Of a stretch of DNA of 64,000 nt, positions 1 to 7,387 are shown one piece after another. Under the pieces are notes generated by a model. That model was given only the letters and a program-made list of their open reading frames with translations, did not search any database and had not been told where the DNA came from. Origin of the DNA: Dysgonomonadaceae bacterium zrk40 (GTDB lineage Bacteria; Bacteroidota; Bacteroidia; Bacteroidales; Dysgonomonadaceae); NCBI GenBank assembly GCA_016916535.1, contig CP070276.1:1860001-1924000 (forward strand), in the 5' to 3' direction. Each line of letters opens with the position of its first letter. Position 1 is the first letter of the stretch. A program made the position numbers and the translations under genes.

Positions 1-1208
1 TCCTCCGTCAGCTCCTCCCCGTAACGGCGGCGTGCTCCCTGAAAGGTGAGATGTGCCAGGTAGTCCGCCTCCAGCTTTACCCTTATCACCTTGTCGTAAT
101 CACCCAGCCGGTGAAAGGTTGCTTCTCCGAACTCCTGCTTCAAAAGTTCTTCGGGATACTTTTCACGGTAAGCCTTTTCGGTGCCGAAAGCGGGATCGAT
201 GGGGTAAAAAGGCATCAGTGGTGGGTTGTCGATAGAATAAAATTCTACTTTGTCAGCCACCTCAAGTGTGTTTGTCAAAACCTCCGGCAGGTCGGCGAAG
301 ATTTGGTTCATCTCAGCGGTACTCTTCAGCCACTCCTGTTTGGTGTAGCGCATCCGGTCGGGATCATCGAAATCCTTCCCGGTGCTGAGACAGATCAGGC
401 GGTCGTGTGCGTCGGCATCCTCTTCATTCACAAAGTGGACATCGTTGGTGGCTATCAGCTTTACGTCGTACTTGCGGGCGATGCGAATCAGTTCCTGGTT
501 CACCCGCTCCTGCTTGGGGTAGGTGGTCTGGTCGGCATCGGGACGGTCGGTCTTGTGACGTTGCAGCTCCAGGTAGTAGTCGTCACCGAACACCCGCTTG
601 TACCACTGCACCGCCTCCTCGGCATCGCTGATCTGACCGCTGTCCACCTTGCGGGAAATCTCACCTCCCAGGCAGGCGGAGGAGACGATCAACCCTTCGC
701 TGTGTTTTTCCAGCAGCTCCTTGTCGATACGGGGACGGTAGTAAAATCCCTCGGTCCAGCTCTTGGAAACCAGCTTTACCAGGTTCTTGTATCCTGTAAG
801 GTTCTTGGCCAGCAACACCAGGTGCCATCCGCTACCATCGATCTTCTCCGATTGTGAAAAACGGTCGCGCCGTGCCAGGTAACATTCGCATCCCACGATT
901 GGCTTGAACAGCTTTTGCTCTGCCGCCTGCAACTGGTTTTGTAGGGCCTCCCTCCTGCCGGCAGCATCTTCCTCCTTCACGAGCGAGTCGATTTCTTTCC
1001 TCAGCTTGGCAATTTCCGTCTTGTGTGGACCGTTTTTCCTGTTGCAATAGTTGAGGAACTCCTTGATGCCATACATCGCTCCGTGATCGGTCAGGGCGAT
1101 GGCTGGCATGCCGTCGCTCAGGGCTTTGTCTACCAGCCGTTGGATGCTGGCCTGACCGTCGAGCAGCGAATATTGGGAGTGGACGTGAAGATGAACAAAT
1201 GGATGCAT
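1..1208 (-). CDS. dnaE: DNA polymerase III alpha subunit, N-terminal part (cut by window edge)
   Basis: Replicative polymerase catalytic subunit. The reading frame is open from the ATG at 1208 to base 1, giving about 402 residues of a protein that normally exceeds 1,100. Residues 6-18 carry the PHP-domain metal motif HLHVHSQYSLLDG, followed by ALTDHGAMYG and PIVGCECYLA, all standard for the start of bacterial DnaE. The polymerase palm, fingers and C-terminal domains lie outside the window. The ATG is chosen because the PHP motif starts five residues later and a -7 box lies about 33 bases upstream. Assignment is firm; only the length is incomplete. Confidence 0.96.
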   Translation of the reverse strand, partial: MHPFVHLHVHSQYSLLDGQASIQRLVDKALSDGMPAIALTDHGAMYGIKEFLNYCNRKNGPHKTEIAKLRKEIDSLVKEEDAAGRREALQNQLQAAEQKLFKPIVGCECYLARRDRFSQSEKIDGSGWHLVLLAKNLTGYKNLVKLVSKSWTEGFYYRPRIDKELLEKHSEGLIVSSACLGGEISRKVDSGQISDAEEAVQWYKRVFGDDYYLELQRHKTDRPDADQTTYPKQERVNQELIRIARKYDVKLIATNDVHFVNEEDADAHDRLICLSTGKDFDDPDRMRYTKQEWLKSTAEMNQIFADLPEVLTNTLEVADKVEFYSIDNPPLMPFYPIDPAFGTEKAYREKYPEELLKQEFGEATFHRLGDYDKVIRVKLEADYLAHLTFQGARRRYGEELTE

Positions 1209-1240
1209 GTTTCTGAAATGTTGCCAATGGTTATATAGGG

Positions 1241-1248
1241 CAAATATA
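1241..1248 (-). promoter_or_regulatory. -7 promoter box for dnaE
   Basis: Read on the minus strand the bases are TATATTTG, a full match to the Bacteroidota -7 consensus TAnnTTTG, 33 bases before the dnaE ATG. No convincing TTTG -33 element is seen at the usual spacing. Confidence 0.5.
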
Positions 1249-1350
1249 CTGAAAAAGGGGGTAGTTTTTTCCGCTTATCGCAACAAGTTATCAACCATAG
1301 AATCTATCTCTCATTAGGAGAGTATCTTTGATCCTGGGATCAATTTCACG

Positions 1351-1376
1351 AAAAAGCCGGAGGGATACCCTCCGGC
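1351..1376 (-). terminator. Rho-independent terminator after the POT transporter
   Basis: A perfect 9-bp stem (1356-1364 with 1368-1376, GC-rich, 3-base loop) is followed on the minus strand by five T residues (1351-1355). It lies about 30 bases after the stop of the POT transporter gene. Confidence 0.85.
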
Positions 1377-1405
1377 CTGATTCGTTCGGTTGAAAAGTTG
1401 TTCTT

Positions 1406-2941
1406 TTATTTTGCGATCCTTTCTAGCCATTTGATCATCGCCAGCATGGTGAACATGGAGATGAGACAGGCAACCACGAAGACCATCCAGGTGGCACTCA
1501 TGGAGATCGATTTGTAGAAGATGGCACCGATGAAGAGCAGGCTGTTGCCCACGGCGGTGGCACCCAGCCATGCCCCCTGCATGATCCCCTGGTATTTGGG
1601 AGGAGCTACCTTCGAAACGAAAGAGATACCTAGGGGACTGATGAAGAGCTCGGCAACGGTCAGGATAAAATAGGTGCCGATCAGCAGCCAGGGAGTGACA
1701 CGAGCCGCATCGGGCAGTCCGCCCATAGCATCCAGCTCTCCTTTGAGTGGAAGTCCCATTGAGCCCAGTGACATTACGGCATAAGCAATGGCGGCGATAC
1801 CCATACCGATCGCGATCTTGCGTGGTGTGGAGGGTTCATTGCCTCGGGATCGAAGCCATCCGAAGAAACCCACGATGATTGGAGTGAGGAACACCACGAA
1901 GAAGGGGTTGATCGACTGGAAGATCTCGGCTCCTTCCAGTGTCGCGAAGCCCAGGTTTAGCCTGATCTGGCTCAGGTCAGTGTAATCTTTTGCGAAGAAA
2001 GTGAGGGTGAGCCCGTTCTGGTGGAACGAGAACCAGAAGAATATCACCACCGCAAAGACAGCGAAAAGGGCATAGAGGCGTTGCTTCACCTCTTTGATGT
2101 CCATCTCATCCACCACTGTACCACCTGCCGCTGCAGCATGTTTGTTCGCAGGATCGGGGAACCGGTTCTTGTTGAGCATGTAGATCACCAGCGAGATCAG
2201 CATCGCGACAATGGCTACCGCAAAGGCATAGTGGAAGCCTGTGGTGAAGACGTTGAGATATTCACCGGCAAAAGCTGTCATGTCGCTGCCGCTGTAACCC
2301 ACTTCTCCGGCCAGTCGCTGAAAACGTTCGCTTCCCTCGGCCGTGATGGTGTTGCCCAGGTACTGATGCGCCAGCGTCGGCAGGTCGGCATTATAGAGGA
2401 AACCGTTCTTCTCCACCCACCAGTTGCGGACACCTACCGCCAGGAAGGGAGCGAAGATTGCACCCACATTGATGAACATGTAAAAGAGTTGAAACCCGGA
2501 GTCGCGCATCTTACTGTACTTCGGGTCATCATACATTTGCCCCACGAGTGCCTGGAGGTTCCCCTTGAAGAGTCCGTTACCAAAAGCGATCACCAGTAGG
2601 CCTAGGCAGCTGATTGCAAGGAACAGTGCGAACTTGTCAGCTGGCACCGGTGTCGGGGTAGGGATGGCGATGATCACGTAACCCACTGACATCAGCAGCA
2701 GGCCCGCCATGATGATTCCCTTGTAATTGCGGGTCTTGTCGGCCAGGAGCCCTCCCACGAGAGCCAGCAGGTAGATGGATGCATAAAATATGGAGTAGAT
2801 GATACCGGTGGTGGTCTCGTCCAGTCCGAACTTGGTCATTAAGAAGAGTGTCAGGATCGCCATCATGGTATAAAAACCAAATCGCTCCCCCATGTTCGCC
2901 AGTGATGCGGCAAGCAGTCCTTTAGGATGATTTTTAAACAT
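1406..2941 (-). CDS. POT/PTR-family proton-coupled oligopeptide transporter
   Basis: Predicted inner-membrane symporter importing di- and tripeptides (major facilitator superfamily, POT family). It has 511 residues with about 14 hydrophobic segments and an extra periplasmic/loop section near residues 170-215, as in bacterial POTs. Near the N-terminus is the family signature region NMGERFGFYTM. The usual E-x-x-E-R proton motif there has Asn in place of the first Glu. The start is put at ATG 2941 because a -7 box (2990-2997) overlaps the longer frame. A strong terminator follows. The family is clear; the exact substrate is inferred. Confidence 0.9.
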   Translation of the reverse strand: MFKNHPKGLLAASLANMGERFGFYTMMAILTLFLMTKFGLDETTTGIIYSIFYASIYLLALVGGLLADKTRNYKGIIMAGLLLMSVGYVIIAIPTPTPVPADKFALFLAISCLGLLVIAFGNGLFKGNLQALVGQMYDDPKYSKMRDSGFQLFYMFINVGAIFAPFLAVGVRNWWVEKNGFLYNADLPTLAHQYLGNTITAEGSERFQRLAGEVGYSGSDMTAFAGEYLNVFTTGFHYAFAVAIVAMLISLVIYMLNKNRFPDPANKHAAAAGGTVVDEMDIKEVKQRLYALFAVFAVVIFFWFSFHQNGLTLTFFAKDYTDLSQIRLNLGFATLEGAEIFQSINPFFVVFLTPIIVGFFGWLRSRGNEPSTPRKIAIGMGIAAIAYAVMSLGSMGLPLKGELDAMGGLPDAARVTPWLLIGTYFILTVAELFISPLGISFVSKVAPPKYQGIMQGAWLGATAVGNSLLFIGAIFYKSISMSATWMVFVVACLISMFTMLAMIKWLERIAK

Positions 2942-2989
2942 TCTCTGTAAATTTAGGGTGACTAATATTAGGTTACGGTATTTAAGCTG

Positions 2990-2997
2990 CAAATATA
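2990..2997 (-). promoter_or_regulatory. -7 promoter box for the POT transporter
   Basis: TATATTTG on the minus strand (TAnnTTTG consensus), with a TTTA sequence about 16-19 bases further upstream as a weak -33. It sits 49 bases before the ATG at 2941 and argues against an upstream start at 2992. Confidence 0.55.
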
Positions 2998-3090
2998 GAG
3001 ATTTTTTCAGATAAATTTGCGCTAGATTTTCTAAAACTACCTCTATTCAGGTGCATGAAAATGATGAATCGCTTTTTTTTGTCATTTTTA

Positions 3091-3120
3091 TTTGTGTATT
3101 CGAAAAATGTTGTACATTTG
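3091..3120 (+). promoter_or_regulatory. Promoter of the aromatic amino acid operon
   Basis: TTTG at 3091-3094 and TACATTTG at 3113-3120 match both Bacteroidota sigma elements (-33 TTTG, -7 TAnnTTTG) with 18 bases between them. Transcription would start around 3125-3130, giving a leader of about 190 bases before pheA. Confidence 0.7.
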
Positions 3121-3148
3121 TGCCCTATCACAATGAAAAGATAACAAA

Positions 3149-3205
3149 GTGAACAGTTCTTCTTTTGCATATTCATTCTGGTTTTACTTTTATTTTAGCA
3201 GGTAA
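3149..3205 (+). CDS. Phe/Tyr/Trp-rich leader peptide of the pheA attenuator
   Basis: An 18-residue frame, GTG 3149 to TAA 3203-3205, reads MNSSSFAYSFWFYFYFSR. Ten of 18 residues are aromatic, and residues 10-16 (FWFYFYF) are all aromatic in a row. An in-frame TGA at 3134-3136 leaves little room for another start. It begins about 20 bases after the predicted transcript start and ends one base before a segment (3207-3218) able to pair with the left arm of the following terminator. This is the layout of a leader peptide whose translation senses charged aromatic tRNAs. GTG initiation is inferred; there is no ATG in frame. Confidence 0.75.
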   Translation: MNSSSFAYSFWFYFYFSR

Positions 3206-3206
3206 A

Positions 3207-3269
3207 GGCAGGATTTTTATGTAAAATGAGAAGAAATTAAAAGTCATATCAGATAACAAAAATCCTGTC
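3207..3269 (+). promoter_or_regulatory. Antiterminator of the pheA attenuator
   Basis: Bases 3207-3218 (GGCAGGATTTTT) pair with 3258-3269 (AAAAATCCTGTC) over 12 bp with one G-U. The second segment is also the left arm of the terminator at 3258-3291, so the two structures exclude each other. A ribosome stalled on the aromatic codons (3164-3196) would leave 3207-3218 free to form the antiterminator. One that reaches the stop codon would mask it. Confidence 0.75.
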
Positions 3270-3291
3270 GATTACACGATGGGATTTTTTT
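3258..3291 (+). terminator. Attenuator terminator directly before pheA
   Basis: A 13-bp stem (3258-3270 with 3277-3289, two G-U pairs), 6-base loop ATTACA, then a run of seven T (3285-3291). It lies 27 bases before the pheA start, where a terminator only makes sense as a regulatory device. Confidence 0.82.
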
Positions 3292-3318
3292 ATGACTATG
3301 TGGCAAATTACAAAAGAA

Positions 3319-4167
3319 ATGAAAAGAGTTGCTATTCAAGGAGGGCCGGGAGCCTATCATGAGATTGCCGCACGTGATTATTTCAAGTGCGAAGAGCTGG
3401 AGATCGTTCCCTGCCAGACATTCCGTGATATTTTCAGGGAAGCGGAGAAGGATCCGCAACTGATTGGGGTGATGGCCATCGAGAATACCATTGCCGGGAG
3501 CCTTCTGCCCAATCATGATTTGTTGAAACAACACCATCTCCGTATTGCAGGGGAGCATAAACTTCGAATCACACATACCTTGGCAGCCCTTCCCGGCACC
3601 ACCCTTGATGAGATTGGAGAGGTGATGTCACACCCCATGGCGTTGATGCAGTGTGAGGAGTTTTTGGAGAGATTGCCCGGGGTGAAGATCGTGGAGCATG
3701 ATGACACCGCCCTTGCAGCCAAAGAGATTCGTGAGCGGGAGATGAAAGGCACTGCCACCATCTGCAGCAGGCTGGCAGCGGAGAAGTATGGTCTGGAGAT
3801 CCTGGCCCATGGAATTGAAACAAACAAACGCAATTTCACTCGTTTCTTTATCCTGGCACGTGAGGAGATGCTTCGTGAGGTGCAGAAGGATAACCATATC
3901 AACAAATCGTCGCTGGTGTTTGTCTTGCCACACAACGAAGGATCACTCTCGAAGGTGCTGTCGGTGCTCTCCTTCTATGGGATCAACCTGACCCGTATCC
4001 AGTCGCTGCCCATCATTGGCAGTGAGTGGGAGTACCAGTTTTATGTGGATCTCACCTTTACCGATTATCAGCGCTACCAACAGTCGATCGATGCCATCAC
4101 TCCGCTGATCAGTAAACTGAAGTTGTTGGGCGAGTACAGGGAGGAGATGAATGCCGATGAACAGTAA
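3319..4167 (+). CDS. pheA: Prephenate dehydratase with ACT domain
   Basis: Converts prephenate to phenylpyruvate, the committed step to phenylalanine. It has 282 residues, normal for a stand-alone dehydratase, with no chorismate mutase domain (that activity is fused to the DAHP synthase downstream). The catalytic TRF motif is at 174-176 (NFTRFF). A C-terminal ACT domain (about 198-275) should bind phenylalanine. Its two effector motifs read GSLSKVL and QSLP, where E. coli-type enzymes have GALxxxL and ESRP. The start is put at ATG 3319 (MKRVAIQG) rather than 3292, because the latter abuts the attenuator T-run. First gene of a four-gene operon. Confidence 0.93.
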   Translation: MKRVAIQGGPGAYHEIAARDYFKCEELEIVPCQTFRDIFREAEKDPQLIGVMAIENTIAGSLLPNHDLLKQHHLRIAGEHKLRITHTLAALPGTTLDEIGEVMSHPMALMQCEEFLERLPGVKIVEHDDTALAAKEIREREMKGTATICSRLAAEKYGLEILAHGIETNKRNFTRFFILAREEMLREVQKDNHINKSSLVFVLPHNEGSLSKVLSVLSFYGINLTRIQSLPIIGSEWEYQFYVDLTFTDYQRYQQSIDAITPLISKLKLLGEYREEMNADEQ

Positions 4168-4176
4168 CTGAATGAA

Positions 4177-5358
4177 ATGAAAACTACAATGAAGATGATT
4201 GAACCTGCAGCACATATCAAGTCAATAGAAGAATACTATTTCTCGGTGAAACTGGCTGAAGTGGCCCGTATGAATGCCGAAGGTAAAAACGTGATCAGTC
4301 TGGCGGTGGGAGCACCCGATCGGATGCCGTCGCAGGAGACCATTGAAATGCTTTGCGATACAGCCCGCCTGTCCGATGTGCATGCCTACCAGCCATATAC
4401 CGGTATCCCCGAGTTGCGTAAAGCATATGCCGACTGGTACAAGCGTATCTATGACGTCACCCTGACGCCTGCTGAGGTATTGCCGTTGATAGGCTCCAAG
4501 GAGGGGATCCTGCATGTCTCGATGACCTTCCTGAACTTCGGAGATACGGTGCTGGTCCCCAATCCCGGTTATCCCACATACCGATCCGTATCGCAACTTT
4601 TGCGGGCAGAGGTGATGGAGTATGACCTGCTGGAGGAGAAGGGATGGGAGCCTGACTTCGAGGCTCTGGAAAAGATAGACTTGAGCCGGGTGAAGCTGAT
4701 GTGGGTAAACTACCCGAACATGCCTACTGGTGCCAATGCATCGCAAGAGCTGTTTGAGAAGCTGGTGGCCTTTGGCAAGAAGCATCAGATCGTGATTTGT
4801 CACGACAATCCCTACAGTTTCATTTTGAACGACCACCCGATGAGCATCCTCTCTGTACCGGGAGCAAAGGAGATTTGTATCGAGCTCAACTCGCTAAGCA
4901 AGTCGCATAACATGTCGGGATGGCGCATGGGGATGCTGGCATCCAATCCTCAATTCGTTCAGTGGGTACTCAAGGCTAAGAGCAACATCGACAGCGGTCA
5001 GTTCAAACCGATGCAGCTGGCAACGGTGGCTGCTCTGTCGAACAGTGATGAGTGGCATGCCGGGATGAACCTGATCTATCGTGAACGACGCGACTGGGCC
5101 GAGAAGATCATGCATCTGCTTGGCTGTAGCTACGATTCTCGGCAGGTGGGATTGTTTGTGTGGGGCAAGCTGCCCGCAGAGGTGTCGGGTAGTGAAAAAC
5201 TTGTGAATGAACTGCTTGAAAAGGCGCGTGTGTTTCTTACCCCTGGCTTTATCTTCGGCAGCAACGGTGAACGTTTTATCCGCATCTCGTTGGGAGCCTC
5301 AGTTGAGAAGCTGCAGGAGGCTTACATGCGGATTGAGGAATATATGGGGAATAGCTGA
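4177..5358 (+). CDS. Class I/II PLP aminotransferase, probable aromatic aminotransferase
   Basis: PLP-dependent fold-type I aminotransferase of 393 residues. The Schiff-base lysine is K242 in SLSKSHNMSGWRMG; PNPGYPTY (128-135) and NYPNMPTGA (178-186) are cofactor and substrate loops. It lies 9 bases after pheA and before the DAHP synthase-chorismate mutase gene. That position suggests it transaminates phenylpyruvate and 4-hydroxyphenylpyruvate, the last step to Phe and Tyr. By sequence alone it resembles the aspartate/LL-diaminopimelate aminotransferase group, so a diaminopimelate or broad role cannot be excluded. Confidence 0.85.
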   Translation: MKTTMKMIEPAAHIKSIEEYYFSVKLAEVARMNAEGKNVISLAVGAPDRMPSQETIEMLCDTARLSDVHAYQPYTGIPELRKAYADWYKRIYDVTLTPAEVLPLIGSKEGILHVSMTFLNFGDTVLVPNPGYPTYRSVSQLLRAEVMEYDLLEEKGWEPDFEALEKIDLSRVKLMWVNYPNMPTGANASQELFEKLVAFGKKHQIVICHDNPYSFILNDHPMSILSVPGAKEICIELNSLSKSHNMSGWRMGMLASNPQFVQWVLKAKSNIDSGQFKPMQLATVAALSNSDEWHAGMNLIYRERRDWAEKIMHLLGCSYDSRQVGLFVWGKLPAEVSGSEKLVNELLEKARVFLTPGFIFGSNGERFIRISLGASVEKLQEAYMRIEEYMGNS

Positions 5359-5448
5359 TTGGTCGTTTTAAGTATTTGAGGATTAGCTTGGTGTTGATTG
5401 TAAATCATGGAGTAAATATTAATTGAGACAATAATAAAAACAATAGAT

Positions 5449-6519
5449 ATGGAATTCGAATCAATTTTATTGCCGGGCATTGACGCGAAGAGACCGCTGG
5501 TGATTGCGGGGCCCTGCAGTGCCGAGACAGAAGAACAGGTGATGACCACCGCGCGCCAGCTGGCGGCAGTGGGAGTGAAGATCTACCGCGCAGGGGTATG
5601 GAAACCCCGCACAAAGCCAGGTGGTTTTGAGGGGATCGGTAGTCCGGCGCTGAAATGGATGATGCAGGCGGAAAAGGAGACTGGCATGTACATGGCCACC
5701 GAGGTGGCTACGGAGAAACATGTCTATGAGGCATTGAAGTATGGTGTAGATATACTTTGGATAGGGGCACGCACGGCTGCCAACCCTTTTGCAGTGCAGG
5801 AAATTGCAGATACCCTCAAAGGAGTGGATATCCCCATCCTGATCAAGAATCCGGTGAATCCCGACCTGGAGCTCTGGATCGGTGCACTGGAGCGACTCTA
5901 CAACGCAGGTATCCGCAAGCTGGGAGTGATACACCGTGGATTCAGCACTACCGACAAGACCATATACCGCAATCTGCCGCAATGGCACATTCCCATCGAG
6001 TTGAAACGGCGTTTTCCCACTTTGCCGATAATCTGCGACCCAAGTCATATCGGCGGCGACCGCAACCTGATCTTCAAAATCAGTCAACAGGCGATGGATC
6101 TCAACTACGCGGGATTGATCATCGAATCGCATTGTTCCCCCGACGAGGCGTGGAGCGATAAGGCTCAACAGGTCACTCCGGCTGCACTGAAGGAGATTCT
6201 CGATACCATCGTAATCCGTGATACGGTGCAGACGACTGAAGATCTCTCGGTGTTGCGCGACCAGATAGATGAACTCGACAATGACCTGTTGCAGCTTTTG
6301 GCAAAGCGTATGCGTGTGTCAAGAGAGATCGGCCAGTACAAGCTGGAGCATGACATGCCAATCCTGCAGACGCAGCGCTACGATCAGATCCTGACCGACC
6401 GTGCCTATCAGGGTGAACGTCTGGAGATGTCGGGCGACTTCGTGAAGAAGGTTCTGGAGTCGATCCATTCCGAGTCGGTCCGTCAGCAGATGGTGGTGAT
6501 GGAGAGAGCGAAGAAATAA
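5449..6519 (+). CDS. DAHP synthase fused to chorismate mutase (type II)
   Basis: Bifunctional enzyme of 356 residues. Residues 1-260 form a class I beta/KDO8P-like DAHP synthase joining phosphoenolpyruvate and erythrose 4-phosphate (GPCSAE at 21-26, KPRTKPGGFEG at 52-62, later IIESHCSPDEAWSDKAQQ). Residues 265-356 form an AroQ-type chorismate mutase helix bundle (DQIDELDNDLLQLLAKRM). Entry to the shikimate pathway and the branch step to prephenate are thus on one chain, which in such fusions lets prephenate or chorismate feed back on the synthase. There are 90 non-coding bases after the aminotransferase gene, with no terminator seen in them. Confidence 0.93.
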   Translation: MEFESILLPGIDAKRPLVIAGPCSAETEEQVMTTARQLAAVGVKIYRAGVWKPRTKPGGFEGIGSPALKWMMQAEKETGMYMATEVATEKHVYEALKYGVDILWIGARTAANPFAVQEIADTLKGVDIPILIKNPVNPDLELWIGALERLYNAGIRKLGVIHRGFSTTDKTIYRNLPQWHIPIELKRRFPTLPIICDPSHIGGDRNLIFKISQQAMDLNYAGLIIESHCSPDEAWSDKAQQVTPAALKEILDTIVIRDTVQTTEDLSVLRDQIDELDNDLLQLLAKRMRVSREIGQYKLEHDMPILQTQRYDQILTDRAYQGERLEMSGDFVKKVLESIHSESVRQQMVVMERAKK

Positions 6520-6536
6520 CTGATGAAAGGTAAGCG

Positions 6537-7310
6537 ATGAAAATATTAATCCTTGGAGCCGGCAAGATGGGCTCATTCTTTGCCGATGTGCTCAGTTTCG
6601 ACCATGAGGTGGCGGTGCTCGACCCCGATCCGAAGAAGTTACGGTTCATCTACAACACGGAGCGGATGACCACCCCGCAAGAGGTGGAAGCATTCGCCCC
6701 TGAGTTGGTAATCAATGCCGCCACACTCAAATTTACGATCCCTGCTTTTGAATCGGTACTTCCCTATCTGCCGGAGACCTGTATCCTGAGCGATATCGCC
6801 TCGGTGAAAACCGGACTGGAGGAGTTTTACCGGGAGCGCACCCGCCCCTATGTCTCCACACACCCCATGTTCGGCCCCACCTTTGCCAGCCTGAACGACC
6901 TGAGCAGCCAGAGCGCCATCATTATTGCTGAGTCGTCACACCTGGGCAAAGTCTTTTTCCGTGATCTCTACCATCACCTGAAGCTGAATGTGTTCGAATA
7001 CTCCTTCCGGGAGCATGATGAAACCATCGCCTATTCGCTTTCCATCCCCTTTGCTTCTACCCTGGTGTTTGCCTCGGTGATGAAGCACCAGGATGCGCCC
7101 GGTACCACCTTCAAAAGACACATGCAGATCGCACAGGGATTGCTTTCAGAAGATGACTTCCTGCTCACCGAGATTCTCTTCAACCCTTATACACCGGGGC
7201 AGCTGACCAATATACGGGAGAAACTGAAGGAGTTGCTGGCCATTATCGAAACCAAAGACTCTGAACGAATGAAGGCCTTCTTGACGGAGGTGCGCATAAA
7301 TATTCAGTAA
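6537..7310 (+). CDS. tyrA: Prephenate dehydrogenase
   Basis: NAD(P)-dependent oxidative decarboxylation of prephenate to 4-hydroxyphenylpyruvate, the tyrosine branch. The protein has 257 residues. The dinucleotide-binding loop GAGKMG is at 7-12, and STHPMFGPTF (around 104-113) carries the conserved His-Pro-Met region of TyrA. It has no chorismate mutase or ACT domain, so any feedback control must be elsewhere. It starts 17 bases after the DAHP synthase-chorismate mutase gene and closes the operon. Confidence 0.9.
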   Translation: MKILILGAGKMGSFFADVLSFDHEVAVLDPDPKKLRFIYNTERMTTPQEVEAFAPELVINAATLKFTIPAFESVLPYLPETCILSDIASVKTGLEEFYRERTRPYVSTHPMFGPTFASLNDLSSQSAIIIAESSHLGKVFFRDLYHHLKLNVFEYSFREHDETIAYSLSIPFASTLVFASVMKHQDAPGTTFKRHMQIAQGLLSEDDFLLTEILFNPYTPGQLTNIREKLKELLAIIETKDSERMKAFLTEVRINIQ

Positions 7311-7387
7311 TGAGCAACTAACACTTGATTATCCTCTCATGCTTTTTTGAGGGGATTATGAAGGGTTACACAGATTATTTTCTCACG

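Noticed and set aside
51-857. Long open frame on the plus strand (268 codons)
   Set aside because: It runs antisense to dnaE, whose PHP domain is unmistakable on the minus strand; the plus-strand translation has no recognisable features.
1328-1343. Palindrome TTGATCC-TG-GGATCAA downstream of the POT terminator
   Set aside because: A lone 7-bp inverted repeat in a terminator region; no link to a promoter.
2982-3176. Minus-strand frame of 64 codons upstream of the POT transporter
   Set aside because: It overlaps the aromatic operon promoter and leader peptide antisense, is low-complexity, and has no family features.
7328-7358. Imperfect hairpin between convergent tyrA and the cyclophilin gene
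   Set aside because: The stem has a mismatch and a G-U pair, and its T-run is in the loop rather than after the stem, so a terminator call is weak.
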